Assembly (NCBI GenBank): GCA_024641205.1
Contig: JAHEDM010000110.1
Location: 1-7,612 of the forward strand
From: Actinomycetes bacterium
Lineage (GTDB): Bacteria; Actinomycetota; Acidimicrobiia; Spongiisociales; UBA4744
Length of the DNA stretch: 7,612 nt
Direction of reading: 5' to 3'
The notes under the pieces were generated by a model. The model did not search any database. It saw only the letters and a program-made list of their open reading frames with translations, and was not told the DNA's origin. Position 1 is the stretch's first letter, and every line of letters starts with the position of its first letter. The translations under genes and the position numbers were made by a program. This document shows, one piece after another, positions 6,901 to 7,612 of this stretch.

Positions 6901-6930
6901 CAACGACCATTAGGGTCGAACCTATCGTTG
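6901..6930. repeat. Imperfect inverted repeat upstream of the small membrane protein gene
   Basis: CAACGA (6901-6906) pairs with TCGTTG (6925-6930), and TAGG (6911-6914) pairs with CCTA (6921-6924) around a six-base loop, with a CCAT bulge on the left side. The right arm overlaps TTGACG at 6928-6933, a -35-like hexamer. It could be a terminator for the exporter operon or an operator for the next gene; the sequence alone does not decide. Confidence 0.4.
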
Positions 6931-6954
6931 ACGGCTGCGGTTCGCTTGTAGCTG
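6928..6954 (+). promoter_or_regulatory. Weak promoter candidate for the small membrane protein gene
   Basis: TTGACG (6928-6933) resembles a -35 box. After 15 bases comes TAGCTG (6949-6954), a poor -10 that lacks the final T and has a short spacer. It lies about 22 bases upstream of the ATG at 6977. The purine-rich GGGGAAAAG at 6959-6967 is the only ribosome binding site candidate. Confidence 0.3.
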
Positions 6955-6976
6955 GTTCGGGGAAAAGAAACGACAC

Positions 6977-7369
6977 ATGGTGGATGAAGAAGACGATACG
7001 AGCACCCTCGGACTCGAATGGCGTAGAGAGGCCTCGACGATGGCCTTCTATGTCGCTGTGTGTCTGATTGCTGCTCTGGTGGCCTTGGACGATGACAAGA
7101 GATTGGCGACGGTTGGGGTTGTCTGGGGAACGACGATCGGCCTCGCTTTGGCTCACTTGTTTGCTTTTCGTCTGGCGGCCCGGCTCGTCGGCGGCGGCCG
7201 CATCGATACCCACGAGGCATCGCTTGTCATCGCCCAACTGACCGGAGCGGTCGTGGTTGCGGTCATCGCGACCATCCCAGTGCTCATCTTCCCGGCGCCA
7301 ACCGACGCGGACGCGACGCGACTCGTCCTATCGGGATTCATAGGTCTGGCGGCCTTTGCCACCGGATGA
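6977..7369 (+). CDS. Small multi-pass membrane protein, interrupted by in-frame TGA
   Basis: A 130-residue reading from ATG to a TGA at 7367-7369. It resembles a family of small, uncharacterised actinobacterial membrane proteins whose function I do not know. An acidic, charged N-terminus (MVDEEDD, then WRRE) precedes hydrophobic segments at about 22-37, 44-62, 83-105 and 114-129. The VWGTTIGLALAHLFAFRLAARL block (49-70) is the most distinctive part, with His60 and Arg65 set in an otherwise hydrophobic stretch. The stop falls right after the fourth segment, and the reading frame continues past it with a fifth segment and a natural-looking C-terminus (see 7370-7471). The product is therefore probably short of its normal length of about 164 residues. 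Its own promoter is unclear. It seems separate from the exporter operon. Confidence 0.75.
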   Translation: MVDEEDDTSTLGLEWRREASTMAFYVAVCLIAALVALDDDKRLATVGVVWGTTIGLALAHLFAFRLAARLVGGGRIDTHEASLVIAQLTGAVVVAVIATIPVLIFPAPTDADATRLVLSGFIGLAAFATG

Positions 7370-7471
7370 AGCTATGGGGCCGGTAGGGCCAAGTCGGTCA
7401 TATTCGCCGGGTCCGTCCTGTTGAGCGCAACCGCTATTGCCCTTGTGAAGAACGTTCTCCTCGGTCACTGA
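7370..7471 (+). pseudogene. In-frame continuation of the membrane protein after the TGA
   Basis: Directly after the TGA, and with no frame change, the sequence reads SYGAGRAKSVIF, then AGSVLLSATAIALVKNVLLG and a final His, ending at TGA 7469-7471. This is a glycine/arginine loop, one clean hydrophobic helix and a short positively charged end, the layout expected for the last helix of this small membrane protein. It has no start or ribosome binding site of its own. The unbroken gene would be 6977-7471, with codon 131 changed to TGA. A C-to-T change of CGA (Arg) would produce this. Sequencing error is possible. Confidence 0.7.
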
Positions 7472-7612
7472 ACCATTCCCGGAACCTAGGTGAACCGGAA
7501 GTGCAGGTTCGTTCGGTCTGTGGGCCGGGTGCCGGCGGCCGCAGACTCAATACCGGCGAAGACCCTGCCGCAAGATGAAGACGATCCGCGACATTGAAGA
7601 AGCGACACCGAT
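7472..7612. other. Unassigned right edge of the window
   Basis: No complete gene is visible. GCCGG-GTG-CCGGC at 7524-7536 can form a short hairpin without a T-run. A plus-strand ATG at 7575 reads MKTIRDIEEATP to the edge but has no ribosome binding site. On the minus strand a frame open from the edge reads SMSRIVFILRQGLRRY and stops at 7547-7549, as the C-terminus of a convergent gene might. The piece is too short to choose between these. Confidence 0.4.

Larger units (their letters stand above)
6803..6976 (+). other. Non-coding or degenerate spacer after the exporter operon
   Basis: No credible gene is visible. The frame of the preceding ORF stays open past its TGA until TAG at 6911-6913. 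The opposite strand is open in the same wobble phase from 6909 leftward, and third-position GC bias persists across this stretch, so it may be the remnant of a coding region. Which strand carried it cannot be decided by eye. The rest holds an inverted repeat and a weak promoter candidate for the next gene. Confidence 0.5.

Noticed and set aside
6307..6903. Minus-strand open frame across the permease end and the third ORF as one 198-residue gene
   Set aside because: Its first codon is TTG and most of its length is opposite the permease and the signal peptide region, where it is Arg/Ser rich. Only 6700-6909 is noted separately as a possible remnant.
7367..7369. TGA read as selenocysteine or as a reassigned codon
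   Set aside because: Three other genes in the window end in TGA, a small membrane protein is an unlikely selenoprotein, and I could not identify a recoding element by eye. A nonsense mutation or sequence error is simpler.
7524..7536. GCCGG-GTG-CCGGC hairpin as the terminator of the small membrane protein gene
   Set aside because: Five base pairs with no T-run, about 50 bases past the end of the frame, in GC-rich DNA where such pairs arise easily. Too weak to call.
1..7612. CRISPR arrays, tRNA or rRNA genes, insertion sequences or attachment sites
   Set aside because: I looked for repeat-spacer patterns, tRNA arm motifs, transposase motifs and flanking inverted or direct repeats, and found none.

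Overview
The window looks like chromosome from a high-GC Gram-positive bacterium of the phylum Actinomycetota. The evidence is the GC-rich third codon positions, a UPF0182 (COG1615) protein, a SARP/AfsR-type regulator fused to a cyclase and an NB-ARC ATPase, GTG start use, and a probable leaderless promoter. An environmental lineage such as Acidimicrobiia is my guess, not something the sequence proves.

Layout. (1) Bases 2-1117 (+) are the 3' end of a UPF0182 gene whose start lies outside the window. (2) Bases 1122-1174 hold a nested inverted repeat between two convergent genes, a likely two-way terminator. (3) Bases 1177-4674 (-) encode one 1165-residue regulator with, in order, a winged helix, a BTAD domain, a class III nucleotide cyclase domain, an NB-ARC STAND ATPase and a TPR array of about 40-residue repeats. 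(4) Bases 4675-4763 are a short divergent control region. It holds heptamer direct repeats spaced exactly 11 bp apart, the layout of known SARP operators, with a -10-like box on each side. (5) Bases 4764-6460 (+) are an ABC-2 type exporter, ATPase and permease overlapping by 4 bp. (6) Bases 6473-6802 (+) are a third ORF of the same operon: a signal peptide plus the first part of a beta-lactamase/serine-hydrolase fold, then unrelated sequence, so probably a decayed gene. (7) Bases 6803-6976 are non-coding or degenerate and include an imperfect 30-bp inverted repeat. (8) Bases 6977-7369 (+) are a small membrane protein gene stopped by an in-frame TGA. The same frame continues to 7471 with a convincing fifth membrane helix and C-terminus. 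(9) The last 141 bases hold no gene I can identify.

Working model (inference): the large regulator senses a ligand or partner through its STAND/TPR part, possibly with nucleotide cyclase input, binds the heptamers between the divergent genes, and turns on the ABC exporter and perhaps affects its own promoter. The exporter operon seems to have once included a secreted serine hydrolase that is now broken. The most testable new observation is the SARP-like operator next to the fused regulator. The second is the in-frame TGA in the membrane protein gene.
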